The notes under the pieces are model-generated. The model made no database searches, was not told where the DNA came from, and worked only from the letters and a program-made list of their open reading frames with translations. The translations under genes were made by a program, and so were the position numbers. Below, one piece after another: positions 1-9,038 of a DNA stretch of 64,000 nt. This stretch comes from Cyanobium sp. CH-040 (lineage in GTDB: Bacteria > Cyanobacteriota > Cyanobacteriia > PCC-6307 > Cyanobiaceae), in the NCBI RefSeq assembly GCF_024346135.1, contig NZ_JAGQCJ010000001.1, positions 310,001-374,000 on the forward strand. The letters run 5' to 3'. Positions within the stretch are counted from its first letter, which is position 1, and each line of letters opens with the position of its first letter.

Positions 1-88
1 CAGGCTCACCGAGCTCACCCCCGAGCAGGCCGCCTACATCAACGTTCCCGTAGAGGGCCCCTACAAGCTCGAGCACTACCGCTACTGA
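1..88 (+). CDS. ahcY: Adenosylhomocysteinase, C-terminal end (partial)
   Basis: Only the last 28 codons lie in the window, in the frame beginning at base 2, ending ...GPYKLEHYRY and TGA at 86-88. This C-terminus, with a Lys and Tyr close to the end, is characteristic of S-adenosylhomocysteine hydrolase, whose terminal Lys/Tyr reach into the neighbouring subunit's NAD site. The enzyme splits SAH to adenosine and homocysteine and so clears the product inhibitor of methyltransferases. The identification rests on this short tail only, so nothing can be said about the rest of the enzyme. A strong hairpin terminator lies about 207 nt downstream. Confidence 0.8.
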   Translation, partial: RLTELTPEQAAYINVPVEGPYKLEHYRY

Positions 89-586
89 GGTGCCGACCCC
101 TGGTCTGCCCGCGTCGGGCGGCCCCGGCCTGCGGCCGGACGCCGCCCTCATGCGGGCCGACCCGGCGGGCTGAGCGAGAGGGTTGGGGGGCTGGTTGAGT
201 TTGGGGTCTGGGGGAGTCCTTGCCCTGGGCAGGCCTTTCTCATGCCTGGCCGAGCACTCAGGGCTCAGCGCCGGAAGTGCAGACCCAATGGATGACGCCC
301 TCGCCAGTGAGAATTGGCGAGGGCGTTTTGCTGGCGAGGGCAACTGAGGTGCCGGAGCTCCGGTTCGGGGTTCTCCGTTGAGCACAGGCTGTTGAGGACA
401 GCTGTGACCCCGGGCCTGTGGGTGCAGCACCGGGCGCTTGGCGACCGGCTCTGGCACAGGGCACTGGCGCCGGCACCGGCCTGGCAGCCAACCCAACTCC
501 CGGCTCGCCGAGGGACGTCGATGGGCTGAGCCGGCCGTCGCGCCAGCGCTGCCGGCGACCCCATCGACGCCCTACGGTGCGGGTGC
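89..586. other. 498-nt gene-free interval between ahcY and ssb
   Basis: No convincing reading frame is present. The left part (89-295) is GC-rich with short inverted repeats and runs into the hairpin terminator at 296-329. It could therefore be a long ahcY 3' UTR or a separate small RNA of up to about 200 nt. The right part (330-586) is GC-rich sequence beyond the 3' end of the leftward ssb gene, and I see no clear signal in it. I could not match either part to 6S, SRP or Yfr RNAs by eye. Confidence 0.4.
296..329 (+). terminator. Rho-independent terminator
   Basis: A perfect 11-bp stem (296-306 with 315-325) with an 8-nt loop is followed at once by TTTT (326-329). The other strand has no T-run after the stem, so it acts on rightward transcripts. 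The nearest rightward gene end is ahcY at 88, which leaves about 207 transcribed but untranslated bases. Confidence 0.75.
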
Positions 587-985
587 TCAGAAGGGCACTT
601 CCTCCTCGCTGGGCTCCCCGCCACCGAAGCCGCCGCCACCGAAGCCGCCGCCGGCCATGGCCTCGCTGTCGCGCTTTGATCCGAGTAGCTCGAGCCGGTC
701 CACGCGGATCACAGGCTTGGTGCGCTCCTCGCCGCTGCTGCGGTCGGTCCAGCGGTCGAGCTTGAAGCTGCCGATGATGCCGAGCAGCGACCCCTTGCGC
801 ACATAGTCGGCCGCCACCTGGGCCTGCTTGCCCCAGATCTCGAGGTTGAACCAGTCGGGCTCGTCGTCGCGGCTGCGGCGGTTCACCGCCAGGGTGAGGT
901 TGGCCACCATGCTGCCGGATTCGAAGTAGCGCACCTCGGGATCGCGGCCGGCCCGGCCCACCAGGGTGATGGAGTTGACGCCCAT
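587..985 (-). CDS. ssb: Single-stranded DNA-binding protein
   Basis: The 132-residue protein begins MGVNSITLVGRAGRDPEVRY and has the OB-fold signature through about residue 105 (NLEIWGKQAQ near residue 50, GSLLGIIGSF near 65). A short Gly-rich linker (GGGFGGGGFGGG) follows, and then an acidic tip ending EEEVPF, the docking peptide through which SSB recruits replication and repair enzymes. It coats single-stranded DNA during replication, recombination and repair. At 132 residues it is a compact bacterial SSB. It is divergent from mreB with about 146 nt between the two starts, which must hold both promoters. Confidence 0.93.
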   Translation of the reverse strand: MGVNSITLVGRAGRDPEVRYFESGSMVANLTLAVNRRSRDDEPDWFNLEIWGKQAQVAADYVRKGSLLGIIGSFKLDRWTDRSSGEERTKPVIRVDRLELLGSKRDSEAMAGGGFGGGGFGGGEPSEEEVPF

Positions 986-1131
986 GGCGTGTGTCCTCGT
1001 TCGTAGGGATCAATGATGGGGCAACCGGGGCCGGCGGTCGGTCCACGGCGCCACCGTTCAACCAGTGCCACCGTCAGGGCGGGCCGTAACACCCACCTAT
1101 GATTCGGCGCTTGCCGGCCGGGTGCTGCCAC

Positions 1132-2178
1132 GTGTTCTTCCGTCGCTTTCAGTTCTCCCGCGACATCGGCATCGACCTGGGAACGGCCAACACCCTGATG
1201 TACGTGTCCGGGAAGGGCATCGTGCTGCAGGAGCCCTCTGTGGTGGCCCTCGACCTGGAGAAGGGCGTCCCCCTGGCGGTGGGCGACGAGGCCAAGATGA
1301 TGCTCGGCCGCACCCCCGGCAACATCCGCGCCGTGCGGCCCCTGCGCGATGGCGTCATCGCCGACTTCGACGCCGCCGAGCAGATGATCAAGACCTTCAT
1401 CCAGAAGGGCAACGAGGGCCGCGGCATCGTGGCGCCGCGGCTGGTGATCGGCATTCCCAGCGGCGTCACCGGCGTGGAGCGCCGGGCGGTGCGTGAGGCG
1501 GGTCTGGCCGGCGCCCGCGAGGTGCACCTGATCGACGAACCGGTGGCCGCGGCCATCGGCGCCGGCCTGCCGGTGACCGAGCCGGTGGGCACGATGATCG
1601 TGGACATCGGCGGCGGCACCACCGAGGTGGCGGTGCTGTCCCTGGGCGGCACCGTGCTGAGCGAGTCGGTGCGGGTGGCGGGCGATGAGCTCAGCGACGC
1701 CATCGGCGTGTACCTCAAGAAGGTGCACAACCTGGTGGTGGGCGAACGCACCGCCGAGGACATCAAGATCCGCATCGGCTCGGCCTTCCCCGACGAGATC
1801 CACGACGAGACCTCGATGGACGTGCGCGGCCTGCACCTGCTCTCCGGCCTGCCCCGCACCATCAACGTGCGTGCCGGCGACATCCGCGAGGCGATGGCCG
1901 AGCCGCTCAACGTGATCGTCGAAGCGGTGAAGCGCACGCTGGAGCGCACCCCGCCTGAGCTGGCGGCCGACATCGTCGACCGCGGCATCATGCTCGCCGG
2001 CGGCGGCGCCCAGGTGCGCGGCATCAGCGACCTGATCAGCCACGAGACCGGCATCCTCACCCATGTGGCCGAGGAGCCTCTGCTGTGCGTGGTGCAGGGC
2101 TGCGGCATGGTGCTGGAGGACTACAAGCGCCTCGAGCGGGTGCTCGACACTCCTGACTTCGTGCGCCAGCTCGCCTGA
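1132..2178 (+). CDS. mreB: Rod-shape determining actin homologue MreB
   Basis: This actin-fold ATPase polymerises under the membrane and steers lateral cell-wall synthesis. Nucleotide-binding motifs are plain: phosphate-1 DIGIDLGTANTLMY close to the N-terminus, phosphate-2 VDIGGGTTEVAVL near the middle, and the adenosine motif IMLAGGGAQVRG towards the C-terminus. I start it at GTG 1132, giving 348 residues beginning MFFRRFQFSRDIGIDLGTANT. This matches the usual MreB length, while the upstream in-frame ATG at 1099 adds a Cys/Arg-rich stretch unlike the family. mreC begins 5 nt after the stop, so mreBCD form an operon. Confidence 0.95.
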   Translation: MFFRRFQFSRDIGIDLGTANTLMYVSGKGIVLQEPSVVALDLEKGVPLAVGDEAKMMLGRTPGNIRAVRPLRDGVIADFDAAEQMIKTFIQKGNEGRGIVAPRLVIGIPSGVTGVERRAVREAGLAGAREVHLIDEPVAAAIGAGLPVTEPVGTMIVDIGGGTTEVAVLSLGGTVLSESVRVAGDELSDAIGVYLKKVHNLVVGERTAEDIKIRIGSAFPDEIHDETSMDVRGLHLLSGLPRTINVRAGDIREAMAEPLNVIVEAVKRTLERTPPELAADIVDRGIMLAGGGAQVRGISDLISHETGILTHVAEEPLLCVVQGCGMVLEDYKRLERVLDTPDFVRQLA

Positions 2179-2183
2179 GCCCC

Positions 2184-2933
2184 ATGCAGTCGCCGGGCCG
2201 CAGGCTGCGCCTTCCGCCGCTGCGCCTGGTCATCGCGGCCTGGCCCTGGCTGCTGGTGCTGGCGGCCCTGGTGGGTGTGCGGCTCAGCAAGGGGGCGTTC
2301 CTCAGTGACGCCTATGCGCAGCTCAGCCGGCCCTTCTGGCCGGGCAGTGCCCAGTCGGAATGGCTGCGGGCGGCCCAGGACCTCGACCAGCAGGCCCGCC
2401 TGGACCAGCTGGAGGCCGACAACAGCCGGCTGCGGGACATGCTGGAGCTCCAGAGCACCGCGGGCGGCCTGCTCAGTGCCCCGGTGATCTCCCGCCAGAG
2501 CCAGGGCTGGTGGCAGCAGCTGGTGATCGGCCGCGGCTCCCTGCACGGCGTGGCCAGCGGCGCGGCGGTGCTGGCCCCGGGTGGCCTGCTGGGCCGGGTG
2601 GGCAGCGTCACCCCCGCCACCGCCACCGTGACCCTGCTCACCGATACCTCCAGCCGCGTGGGGGTGTGGGTGGGCCGGGTGCAGCACCACGGGATGCTGG
2701 TGGGGCTGGGCACCGACCGCCCGATGCTGCGCTTCATCCAGCAGGACGTGGGCGTGAGACCCGGCGATGTGGTCAGCACGTCGCCCGCCAGCACCCTGCT
2801 GCCGCCGAATCTCACCGTGGGGGTGGTGCAGAGCGTCAATGACCGGGCCGTGCCGGCGCCGGAGGCGGTGGTGCAGCTCAGCGCTCCGGTGGAGGCGATC
2901 GACTGGGTGCAGGTGAGGGTGCGGGCGCAGTGA
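2184..2933 (+). CDS. mreC: Rod-shape determining protein MreC
   Basis: The 249-residue bitopic membrane protein has a basic N-terminus and then one hydrophobic segment at about residues 15-33 (VIAAWPWLLVLAALVGV). A coiled-coil follows (QARLDQLEADNSRLRDMLEL, about 69-90), and then two beta-rich domains with the family pattern VLAPGGLLGRVGSVTPATATVTLLTD. MreC links cytoplasmic MreB to the periplasmic peptidoglycan machinery. It sits 5 nt after mreB and overlaps mreD by 4 nt (GTGA), which points to coupled translation. Confidence 0.92.
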   Translation: MQSPGRRLRLPPLRLVIAAWPWLLVLAALVGVRLSKGAFLSDAYAQLSRPFWPGSAQSEWLRAAQDLDQQARLDQLEADNSRLRDMLELQSTAGGLLSAPVISRQSQGWWQQLVIGRGSLHGVASGAAVLAPGGLLGRVGSVTPATATVTLLTDTSSRVGVWVGRVQHHGMLVGLGTDRPMLRFIQQDVGVRPGDVVSTSPASTLLPPNLTVGVVQSVNDRAVPAPEAVVQLSAPVEAIDWVQVRVRAQ

Positions 2934-3430
2934 CCGGTCTGATGCGCCAGCCCTGGACCGCGTTCAGCGCCCTGCTGGTGCCGTTGCTCGTGCTCGCCGC
3001 CCTGCCCCCCCTGCGCCTGGCCGGCGTGCCCCCCAGCTGGGCCGTGCTGTGGCTGCTCCCCTGGGCCCTGGCGGATGGGCCGCTGTCGGGGATCCTCCTG
3101 GGGACGGCCCTGGGCCTGATGCTCGACGGTCTCCATCCCGGCCCGCTCACCCAGCTGCCGGCGCTGGTGCTGCTGGGCTGGTGGTGGGGCCGCCTCGGGC
3201 GCCGGGCCGCGCCGATCGAACGCAGCTTCAACCTCGGTCTGCTGGCCATGCTGGGCACGGCCCTGCTGGGTGGATCGCTGTGGCTGCAGCAGCTCTGGTG
3301 GGGGCAGTCAGGCAGGGCGGCCCTGCACACCCTGCTGGCCCAGACGCTGCTCACGGCCCTGCTGGCGCCCATGCTGTGCTCGCTGCAACTGCTGCTCTGG
3401 CGCAAGCTGGCGCCCGGGTTGCGCAGCTGA
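2930..3430 (+). CDS. mreD: Rod-shape determining membrane protein MreD
   Basis: The 166-residue, strongly hydrophobic protein has about five transmembrane segments and few charged residues between them (for example PLRLAGVPPSWAVLWLLPWAL). Length, topology and position directly after mreC match MreD, the integral-membrane partner of MreC in the elongasome. The GTG start at 2930 overlaps the mreC stop codon. Sequence conservation in MreD is weak, so the call rests largely on operon position and topology. The protein ends ten bases before the next gene. Confidence 0.9.
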   Translation: MTGLMRQPWTAFSALLVPLLVLAALPPLRLAGVPPSWAVLWLLPWALADGPLSGILLGTALGLMLDGLHPGPLTQLPALVLLGWWWGRLGRRAAPIERSFNLGLLAMLGTALLGGSLWLQQLWWGQSGRAALHTLLAQTLLTALLAPMLCSLQLLLWRKLAPGLRS

Positions 3431-3440
3431 CCTGACGACG

Positions 3441-4796
3441 ATGCCCAGCGAGCCGATGAGCGAGCCCATGCGCAGCCGCCTGGCCCCCCCCCCCATGCCG
3501 CGCCGCCGGATGCTGCGCCTGCTGGCTGCGGCGGGGGGATCGGCCGCCCTGGCCGCCTGCGGCCGGCCCGGCGGCGGCGGCGGCGGCCGGCGCGAGCTCA
3601 ACGTCTGGACCCTCGACCTGGCGCCGCGCTTCAACGACTACCTGGGCGGCGTGATCGCCGCCTGGGAGAGCCGCAATCCCGGCGTGCGGGTGCGCTGGAC
3701 CGATGTGCCCTGGGGATCGGTGGAGCGCAAGCTGCTGGCCTCGGTGTTCGCCCGCACCGCTCCCGACCTGGTGAATCTGAACCCCCCCTTCGCGGCCAAC
3801 CTGGCCAGCAAGGGGGGACTGCTCGACCTGACCCCCCTGGTGCCGGCGGGGGTGCAGCAGAGCTATCTGCCGGCCATCTGGGAGGCCGGCGCTCAGGACG
3901 GCGCCCAGTTCGCCATTCCCTGGTATCTCACCGCCCGCATCGCCATGGTCAACCGCCGGCTGCTGCGGCAGGCCGGCAGCGAGGCTCCCCCCAGGCGCTG
4001 GCGGGATGTGCCCGCCTGGGCCGAGGCGGTGCGGCAGCGCACGGGCCGCTATGCCCTGTTCATGACCGTGGTGCCGGACGATTCCGCCGAGCTGCTGGAG
4101 ACCCTGGTGCAGATGGGCGTGCAGCTGCTCGACGGGCGTCGCCGCGCCGCCTTCAACAGCCCCGCCGGCCGCGAGGCGTTCCGCTTCTGGAGCGAGCTCT
4201 ACCGCCGTGGGCTGCTGCCGCGGGAGGTGGTGAGCCAGGGCTTCCGCCGCGCCATCGAGCTCTACCAGTCCGGCGATCTGGCGCTGGTGGCCACCGGTCC
4301 CGACTTCCTGCGCAACCTGCAGACCAACGCCCCGGGGATCGCCCGCGACACCGCCCCCTTCCCGCCGATCACCGGCGATGACGGCGCGGCCAACGTGGCG
4401 GTGATGAATCTGGTGGTGCCGCGCCAGAGCGCCATGGCCGCCGAGGCGGTGAGCTTCGCGGTGTTCCTCACCGATGCCGCCAACCAGCTGGCCTTCGCCG
4501 AGGAGGCCCGGGTGCTGCCCTCCTCCCGCCAGACCCTCAGCCAGCTGGAGACCTCCCTGGCCCGGCCGGCGGAGGGCGATGCGGCCAGCCGGCTGGTGGA
4601 GCAGGCCCGGCTGCTCTCGGCCCGCACCCTGCAGCGGGCCCGTGTGCTGGTGCCGGCCATCCCGGGCATCAAGCGCCTGCAGGCGATCGTCTACACCCAG
4701 CTGCAGCGGGCGATGCTCGGCCAGGTGGACAGCGACCGCGCCCTGGCCGAGGCGGAACGGGAGTGGAACCGCTACGCCGAGGCCCGCTGGCCCTGA
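3441..4796 (+). CDS. ABC transporter sugar-binding lipoprotein
   Basis: The 451-residue protein has a twin-arginine-like start (RRRMLRLLAAAGGSAALAAC). A lipobox (LAAC) puts the mature N-terminal Cys near residue 40, followed by a Gly-rich tether. The body resembles carbohydrate-binding family 1 proteins (LNVWTLDLAPRF..., WESRNPGVRVRWTDVPW, FAIPWYLTARIAMVNRRLL, ALVATGPDFLRN). It probably captures a sugar or compatible solute in the periplasm. No permease or ATPase genes are adjacent, so the rest of the transporter must be elsewhere. It follows mreD by 10 nt and is probably cotranscribed. The reading frame stays open upstream, but ATG 3441 is the first start after mreD and leaves a sensible signal peptide. 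Substrate unknown. Confidence 0.8.
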   Translation: MPSEPMSEPMRSRLAPPPMPRRRMLRLLAAAGGSAALAACGRPGGGGGGRRELNVWTLDLAPRFNDYLGGVIAAWESRNPGVRVRWTDVPWGSVERKLLASVFARTAPDLVNLNPPFAANLASKGGLLDLTPLVPAGVQQSYLPAIWEAGAQDGAQFAIPWYLTARIAMVNRRLLRQAGSEAPPRRWRDVPAWAEAVRQRTGRYALFMTVVPDDSAELLETLVQMGVQLLDGRRRAAFNSPAGREAFRFWSELYRRGLLPREVVSQGFRRAIELYQSGDLALVATGPDFLRNLQTNAPGIARDTAPFPPITGDDGAANVAVMNLVVPRQSAMAAEAVSFAVFLTDAANQLAFAEEARVLPSSRQTLSQLETSLARPAEGDAASRLVEQARLLSARTLQRARVLVPAIPGIKRLQAIVYTQLQRAMLGQVDSDRALAEAEREWNRYAEARWP

Positions 4797-4937
4797 GGGG
4801 GGCTGAGGCGGAGCGGCGCTTTTCAGCACAAATCCTTAAATCTGGGCGAATTGATGGCGCCTGTGCTGTCCAGCGCGTGCCTGGAGGGTGGATTGAAAGG
4901 TAGGGTTGCGAAACTTCACACCGTTGGAGCCTTGCGC

Positions 4938-5747
4938 ATGCCCTCGGCGGACAGGTCGACCAATCCGGCCGAACCCATGGCTGCCGAACCCAAGGCCAGT
5001 GAAACCAAGGCCACGGTGCTGGTGGTGGATGACGAGGCCGCGGTGCGACGGGTGCTGCTCATGCGCCTGCAGCTCGCCGGCTATCGCGTGGTGTGCGCCG
5101 AGGACGGCGAGGAGGCCCTCGCCCTCTTCCACCGGGAGCAGCCCGACCTGGTGGTGCTCGATGTGATGCTGCCGAAGCTGGACGGCTTCGCCGTCTGCCG
5201 GCGGCTGCGTGCCGAGTCGTGCGTGCCGATCATCTTTCTCTCGGCCCTCGATGCCATCGCCGAGCGGGTGTCGGGGCTGGATCTGGGCGCCGACGACTAC
5301 CTGCCCAAGCCCTTCAGCCCCAAGGAGCTCGAGGCCCGCATCGCCACGATCCTGCGTCGGGTGGGCCGTGGCTCGGCCGGCAGCGAGCCGCGGGAGGTGC
5401 CCAGCGGCAACGGCGTGCTGCGGGTGGGGGATCTGGTGGTGGACACCAACCGCCGCCAGGTGACGCGCGACGGTGACCGCATCGCCCTCACCTACACCGA
5501 GTTCAGCCTGCTGGAGCTGCTGTTCCGCGAGCCCGGCCGCGTGGTGCCCCGGGCCGAGATCCTCGAGCAGCTCTGGGGCTATCCCCCCCGCCGCGCCGCC
5601 GACCTGCGCGTGGTGGACGTGTACGTGGCGCGGCTGCGGGGCAAGCTCGAGCCCGATCCCCGCAACCCGGAGCTGATCCTCACCGTGCGCGGCACCGGTT
5701 ACGCCTCCCAGCGCATGGGCGACGGCGGCATGGTCGCCGCCGGCTGA
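4938..5747 (+). CDS. OmpR/PhoB-family response regulator (RpaB-like)
   Basis: The receiver domain spans about residues 25-140: acidic pair D31/D32, phospho-acceptor D75 ([13 protein letters not shown]), S102 and K124 ([15 protein letters not shown]). A winged-helix DNA-binding domain follows at about 160-260 ([38 protein letters not shown]). The [12 protein letters not shown] block resembles cyanobacterial RpaB/Ycf27, but other receiver residues differ ([17 protein letters not shown]), so it may be a second family member rather than RpaB itself. ATG 4938 is preferred because GGAG lies 8 nt upstream. Longer (4854) and shorter (4977) starts are possible. No histidine kinase is adjacent. Confidence 0.85.
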   Translation: MPSADRSTNPAEPMAAEPKASETKATVLVVDDEAAVRRVLLMRLQLAGYRVVCAEDGEEALALFHREQPDLVVLDVMLPKLDGFAVCRRLRAESCVPIIFLSALDAIAERVSGLDLGADDYLPKPFSPKELEARIATILRRVGRGSAGSEPREVPSGNGVLRVGDLVVDTNRRQVTRDGDRIALTYTEFSLLELLFREPGRVVPRAEILEQLWGYPPRRAADLRVVDVYVARLRGKLEPDPRNPELILTVRGTGYASQRMGDGGMVAAG

Positions 5748-5815
5748 GGCGTCCGCGCCCCACCGCACCGGCCGCCGTCCTGCAGGATGGCTGCCTGCTG
5801 AGACCCCCAGTCCCC

Positions 5816-7336
5816 GTGTCGGAGCTGCGCGAAACCCGTCTGGAGAAGGCCGCTGCCCTGGCGCAACTCGCTCAGGGGCCCTACGCCCTGCGCTTCGAGC
5901 CCAGCCACCGCACCGCCGAGCTCCAGGAGCGGCACGCCGACCTGCCTAGCGGCCAGGAGCGCGATGTGGCCGTGGCCGTGGCCGGTCGGGTGATGACCCG
6001 GCGGGTGATGGGCAAGCTGGCCTTCTTCACCCTGGTGGATGAGAGCGGTCCGATCCAGCTCTATCTGGACAAGGCCACCCTGGAGGCAGCTCAGCCGGAT
6101 GCGCCTCCGCCCGGTGCCTTCGGCCAGATCACCGCGCTGGTGGACGCCGGTGATCTGATCGGCGTGGAGGGCACGCTGCGGCGCACCGACCGCGGTGAGC
6201 TGTCGGTGAAGGTGACCGGCTGGCAGATGCTCTGCAAGGCCCTGCAGCCCCTGCCCGACAAATGGCATGGCCTGGCCGATGTGGAGAAGCGCTACCGCCA
6301 GCGCTACCTCGATCTGATCGTCTCGCCCCACACCCGCGAGACCTTCCGCCGCCGTGCCCGGATGGTGAGCGCCATGCGCCGCTGGCTGGATGAGCGGGGC
6401 TTTCTGGAGATCGAGACGCCGGTGCTGCAGAGCGTGCCCGGCGGCGCCGATGCCCGTCCCTTCGAAACCCACCACAACGCCCTCGATCTGCCCCTCACCC
6501 TGCGCATCGCCACCGAGCTGCACCTCAAGCGCCTGGTGGTGGGCGGCTTCGAGCGGGTGTACGAGCTGGGCCGGATCTTCCGCAACGAGGGGGTGAGCAC
6601 CCGCCACAACCCCGAGTTCACCTCGGTGGAGATCTACCAGGCCTATGCCGACTACCACGACATGATGGACCTCACCGAGGCGTTGATCGCCGAGGTGTGC
6701 CAGCAGGTGTGCGGCGGCACGCGCATCACCTATCAGGGCACGGAGATCGATCTCACGCCCCCCTGGCGCCGGGCCACCATGCACGAGCTGGTGGAGCAGG
6801 CCTGCGGGCTGGATTTCCATGCCTTCGACAGCCGTGAGCTGGCGGCCGCGGCCATGCGCGAGAAGGGCCTGCAGGTGCCCGATCTGGCCGACTCGGTGGG
6901 GCGGCTGCTCAACGAGGCCTTCGAGCAGACCGTGGAGGCCGACCTGATCCAGCCCACCTTCGTGCTCGATTATCCGCTGGAGATCTCACCGCTGGCGCGG
7001 GGCCACCGCAGCAAGGAGGGGCTGGTGGAGCGCTTCGAGCTGTTCATCGTGGGCCGCGAGACGGCCAACGCCTTCAGCGAGCTGATCGATCCGCTGGACC
7101 AGCGCCAGCGCCTGGAGGCCCAGCAGGCCCGCAGGGCGGCCGGCGATCTCGAGGCGCAGGGGGTGGACGAGGACTTTCTGCATGCCCTGGAGGTGGGCAT
7201 GCCACCCACCGGCGGCCTTGGCATCGGCATCGACCGGCTGGCGATGCTGCTCACCGACAGTCCCTCGATCCGTGATGTGATCGCCTTTCCGCTGCTGCGT
7301 CCGGAGCCCCGCAGCGAGGCCGCCCGGGAGGGTTGA
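5816..7336 (+). CDS. lysS: Lysyl-tRNA synthetase (class II)
   Basis: The 506-residue enzyme has an N-terminal OB-fold anticodon-binding domain (about 55-155, [20 protein letters not shown]) and a class II catalytic core. Motif 2 reads [20 protein letters not shown] at about residue 255, and motif 3 is [12 protein letters not shown] near the C-terminus. It charges tRNA-Lys with lysine. The GTG start at 5816 gives the normal N-terminus. The gene runs with the upstream regulator (68 nt gap) and is followed by a small conserved gene. Confidence 0.96.
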   Translation: MSELRETRLEKAAALAQLAQGPYALRFEPSHRTAELQERHADLPSGQERDVAVAVAGRVMTRRVMGKLAFFTLVDESGPIQLYLDKATLEAAQPDAPPPGAFGQITALVDAGDLIGVEGTLRRTDRGELSVKVTGWQMLCKALQPLPDKWHGLADVEKRYRQRYLDLIVSPHTRETFRRRARMVSAMRRWLDERGFLEIETPVLQSVPGGADARPFETHHNALDLPLTLRIATELHLKRLVVGGFERVYELGRIFRNEGVSTRHNPEFTSVEIYQAYADYHDMMDLTEALIAEVCQQVCGGTRITYQGTEIDLTPPWRRATMHELVEQACGLDFHAFDSRELAAAAMREKGLQVPDLADSVGRLLNEAFEQTVEADLIQPTFVLDYPLEISPLARGHRSKEGLVERFELFIVGRETANAFSELIDPLDQRQRLEAQQARRAAGDLEAQGVDEDFLHALEVGMPPTGGLGIGIDRLAMLLTDSPSIRDVIAFPLLRPEPRSEAAREG

Positions 7337-7394
7337 GGGCCGCAATGGGATAATGGCCCCGGTAGCCGAACTTCCCCGCAGGGGCAACGATTCC

Positions 7395-7658
7395 ATGAGT
7401 GGCGAGCGCGTTGGTTTTCGCTTCCAGCATGCGGATGCGGTCGTGAAGCGGAACCCCCAGGGCCGCTCGCGCCGCGGCTGGGTGATGGAGCCCGTGGAGC
7501 AGACCACCAGCCGCGGCACCAAGATGCCGGCCTACCGGATCCGCTGGCGCGACAGCGAACGCCCCGAGATCGTCCTCCAGCACATGCTGATCGCCGACCC
7601 CGACCCCACACCGCCGCCGGAGGGCGTGAGCCTGGTGCCCCCGGCCCCGAAGAAGTGA
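7395..7658 (+). CDS. Small conserved cyanobacterial hypothetical protein
   Basis: The 87-residue protein begins MSGERVGFRFQHADAVVKRN. It is basic in its first half, has an RGWVMEPVEQ...YRIRWRDSERPEIVLQHMLI core with the look of a small beta-barrel, and ends in a Pro-rich tail. No catalytic motif is seen. The start at 7395 is chosen because AGGGG lies about 10 nt upstream and the longer form from 7353 begins inside the lysS trailer. It probably belongs to the lysS transcript and converges with the YdcF-type gene 17 nt downstream. Function unknown. Confidence 0.7.
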   Translation: MSGERVGFRFQHADAVVKRNPQGRSRRGWVMEPVEQTTSRGTKMPAYRIRWRDSERPEIVLQHMLIADPDPTPPPEGVSLVPPAPKK

Positions 7659-7674
7659 GGCCAGCCCCGAGGCT

Positions 7675-8496
7675 TCAGGGTCCCGGCTGCCTGCTCGTTC
7701 CCAGCCCCCCTCTGAGGGCATAGGTCAGCGAGCCCAGGTGCTCCTTGATGGCCACGGTGCTGAGCTCCAGGGCATCGGCCTGGGGCAGCAGATCCAGCGC
7801 CAGGCTGGCAGCGGTGGGCCTGCCGAACTGGGCCCTGGCCGGCAGCTGGAAGTCGCTGGCCACCGGAACCACCTCCAGAGCGCTGTCCCGTCGGAATGTC
7901 TCCACGGCCCGCGGCAGGTGGTAGGCGCTGGTCACCAGCAGGATGCGCCGCCAGCCCCGCCGTTCGGCCAGCTCGCCGATGTGCCGCGCCTCCTCGGCGG
8001 TGGTGCGCGACAGCGGGTTGAGCAGGATGCGATCCCTGGGCACGCCCAGCTCCACTGCCAGATCCCTGGCCCACGCGGCCTCCGGTGGCGCCGGATCGCC
8101 GCTGGTGAAACTCACCCGGCTGCCGCTGGTCACCAGCAGGGCCGCCTTCTCCTGCCTCAGCAGACGCACGCCGGTGAGCAGCCGGTCGCCGCCTTCGGCC
8201 ACCTCCACCCCCGAGCGCGGCGGCAGTGGCGGTCGCAGTCCGCCGCCCAGCACCACCACGGCGTCGGCCCGGGGCAGCGCCGCCGGCATCAGGGCCCCGG
8301 CCCGTTCCTCCAGCCCCCAGATCAGCTGACGGCTGGTGAGCGGCATGGCGAACAGCCAGATCACCCCCAGCCCGGCGCCCCCCACCCAGGGCCCCCAGCG
8401 CCGCCGCCGGCCCAGCAGCCCGGCCACCCCCAGGGCCACTCCCAGCCCGAGCGGGTAGACCAGCAGCGGCAGCAGCTTGGAGAGCAGGAAACCCAT
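7675..8496 (-). CDS. YdcF/ElyC-family membrane protein (DUF218)
   Basis: The 273-residue protein has two N-terminal membrane helices (about 5-30 and 35-55) and a DUF218 domain. The domain opens with ADAVVVLGGGLRPPLPP and contains AEGGDRLLTGVRLL, LLVTSG, LSRTTAEEARHI, ILLVTSAYHLPRAVETFRR and a C-terminal AIKEHLGSLTYALRG. Family members are linked to envelope biogenesis, but their reaction is unsettled. The start at 8496 was chosen because it opens directly into the first membrane helix, whereas the frame upstream is low-complexity Arg/Gly. It lies 38 nt downstream of the hercynine cluster on the same strand and may be read through from it. Confidence 0.8.
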   Translation of the reverse strand: MGFLLSKLLPLLVYPLGLGVALGVAGLLGRRRRWGPWVGGAGLGVIWLFAMPLTSRQLIWGLEERAGALMPAALPRADAVVVLGGGLRPPLPPRSGVEVAEGGDRLLTGVRLLRQEKAALLVTSGSRVSFTSGDPAPPEAAWARDLAVELGVPRDRILLNPLSRTTAEEARHIGELAERRGWRRILLVTSAYHLPRAVETFRRDSALEVVPVASDFQLPARAQFGRPTAASLALDLLPQADALELSTVAIKEHLGSLTYALRGGLGTSRQPGP

Positions 8497-8534
8497 CGTG
8501 GCGCCGGACGGCGAAGGGGCGGGTGCCCTACGGC

Positions 8535-9038
8535 TCAGCCGCCGCCCTGGTTGCGGCGCATCCGCTCCAGTTCCTGCTGGGCCTCGAAGTCGGCCCAGGC
8601 CCGGTCCAGGTCGGCCTTTGGTTCGGCGGCGGCGCTCCTGGGCACGCTGTCCGGTTCGGCCGGCGCGCTCAGTTCGGCCTCCACCTGGCGGAAGGCCACC
8701 CCCAGTTCGCCCAGGGCCTGCCAGCGGTCGCGGCCGCGGGCGCGCAGTTCGGCCACATGCAGCTCGGCCCGCTCCGCCAGCTCGGCGGCACCGGCGGCCC
8801 GGGCCCGCTCCACCCGCTGCTGCCATTCGCCGATCTCGCCGGCCAGATGCAGCAGTTCCGAGCGGGTCTGCTCGGCGCTGGTCTGCAGGTCGAGGCGGCG
8901 ACGCCGCAGGCGCTGCTGGCGTTCCTGGCGCTCCTGCTGGCGCAGCAGCCGCTCCTGCTGGGGGTTGGCGCTCAGAAAGGCGTCGAGCTGCTGTTCGAGC
9001 TGCTGCTCCAGCCGGCTGAACCAGTCGCTGTCGGTCAT
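8535..9038 (-). CDS. Hercynine metabolism protein (cyanobacterial egt-associated, larger)
   Basis: The 167-residue protein is almost entirely helical and charged. A Gln/Arg-rich coiled coil covers about residues 9-110 (QQERLLRQQERQERQQRL) and the C-terminus is an unstructured-looking tail. It has no catalytic motif. It occupies the position of the cyanobacterial family that NCBI names 'hercynine metabolism protein' (TIGR04376, by recall), found only beside egtB/egtD. It overlaps the next upstream gene by 4 nt. The assignment is by context plus general resemblance, and its biochemical role is unknown. Confidence 0.7.
   Translation of the reverse strand: MTDSDWFSRLEQQLEQQLDAFLSANPQQERLLRQQERQERQQRLRRRRLDLQTSAEQTRSELLHLAGEIGEWQQRVERARAAGAAELAERAELHVAELRARGRDRWQALGELGVAFRQVEAELSAPAEPDSVPRSAAAEPKADLDRAWADFEAQQELERMRRNQGGG

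Noticed and set aside
4854-4937. Longer N-terminus for the response regulator starting at ATG 4854
   Set aside because: The extra 28 residues are unlike receiver proteins, and a good GGAG sits at proper distance before ATG 4938.
7675-8826. The YdcF frame extended upstream to 8826
   Set aside because: The extension is Arg/Gly-rich low complexity, antisense to part of the hercynine protein gene. The membrane helix begins right after the ATG at 8496.
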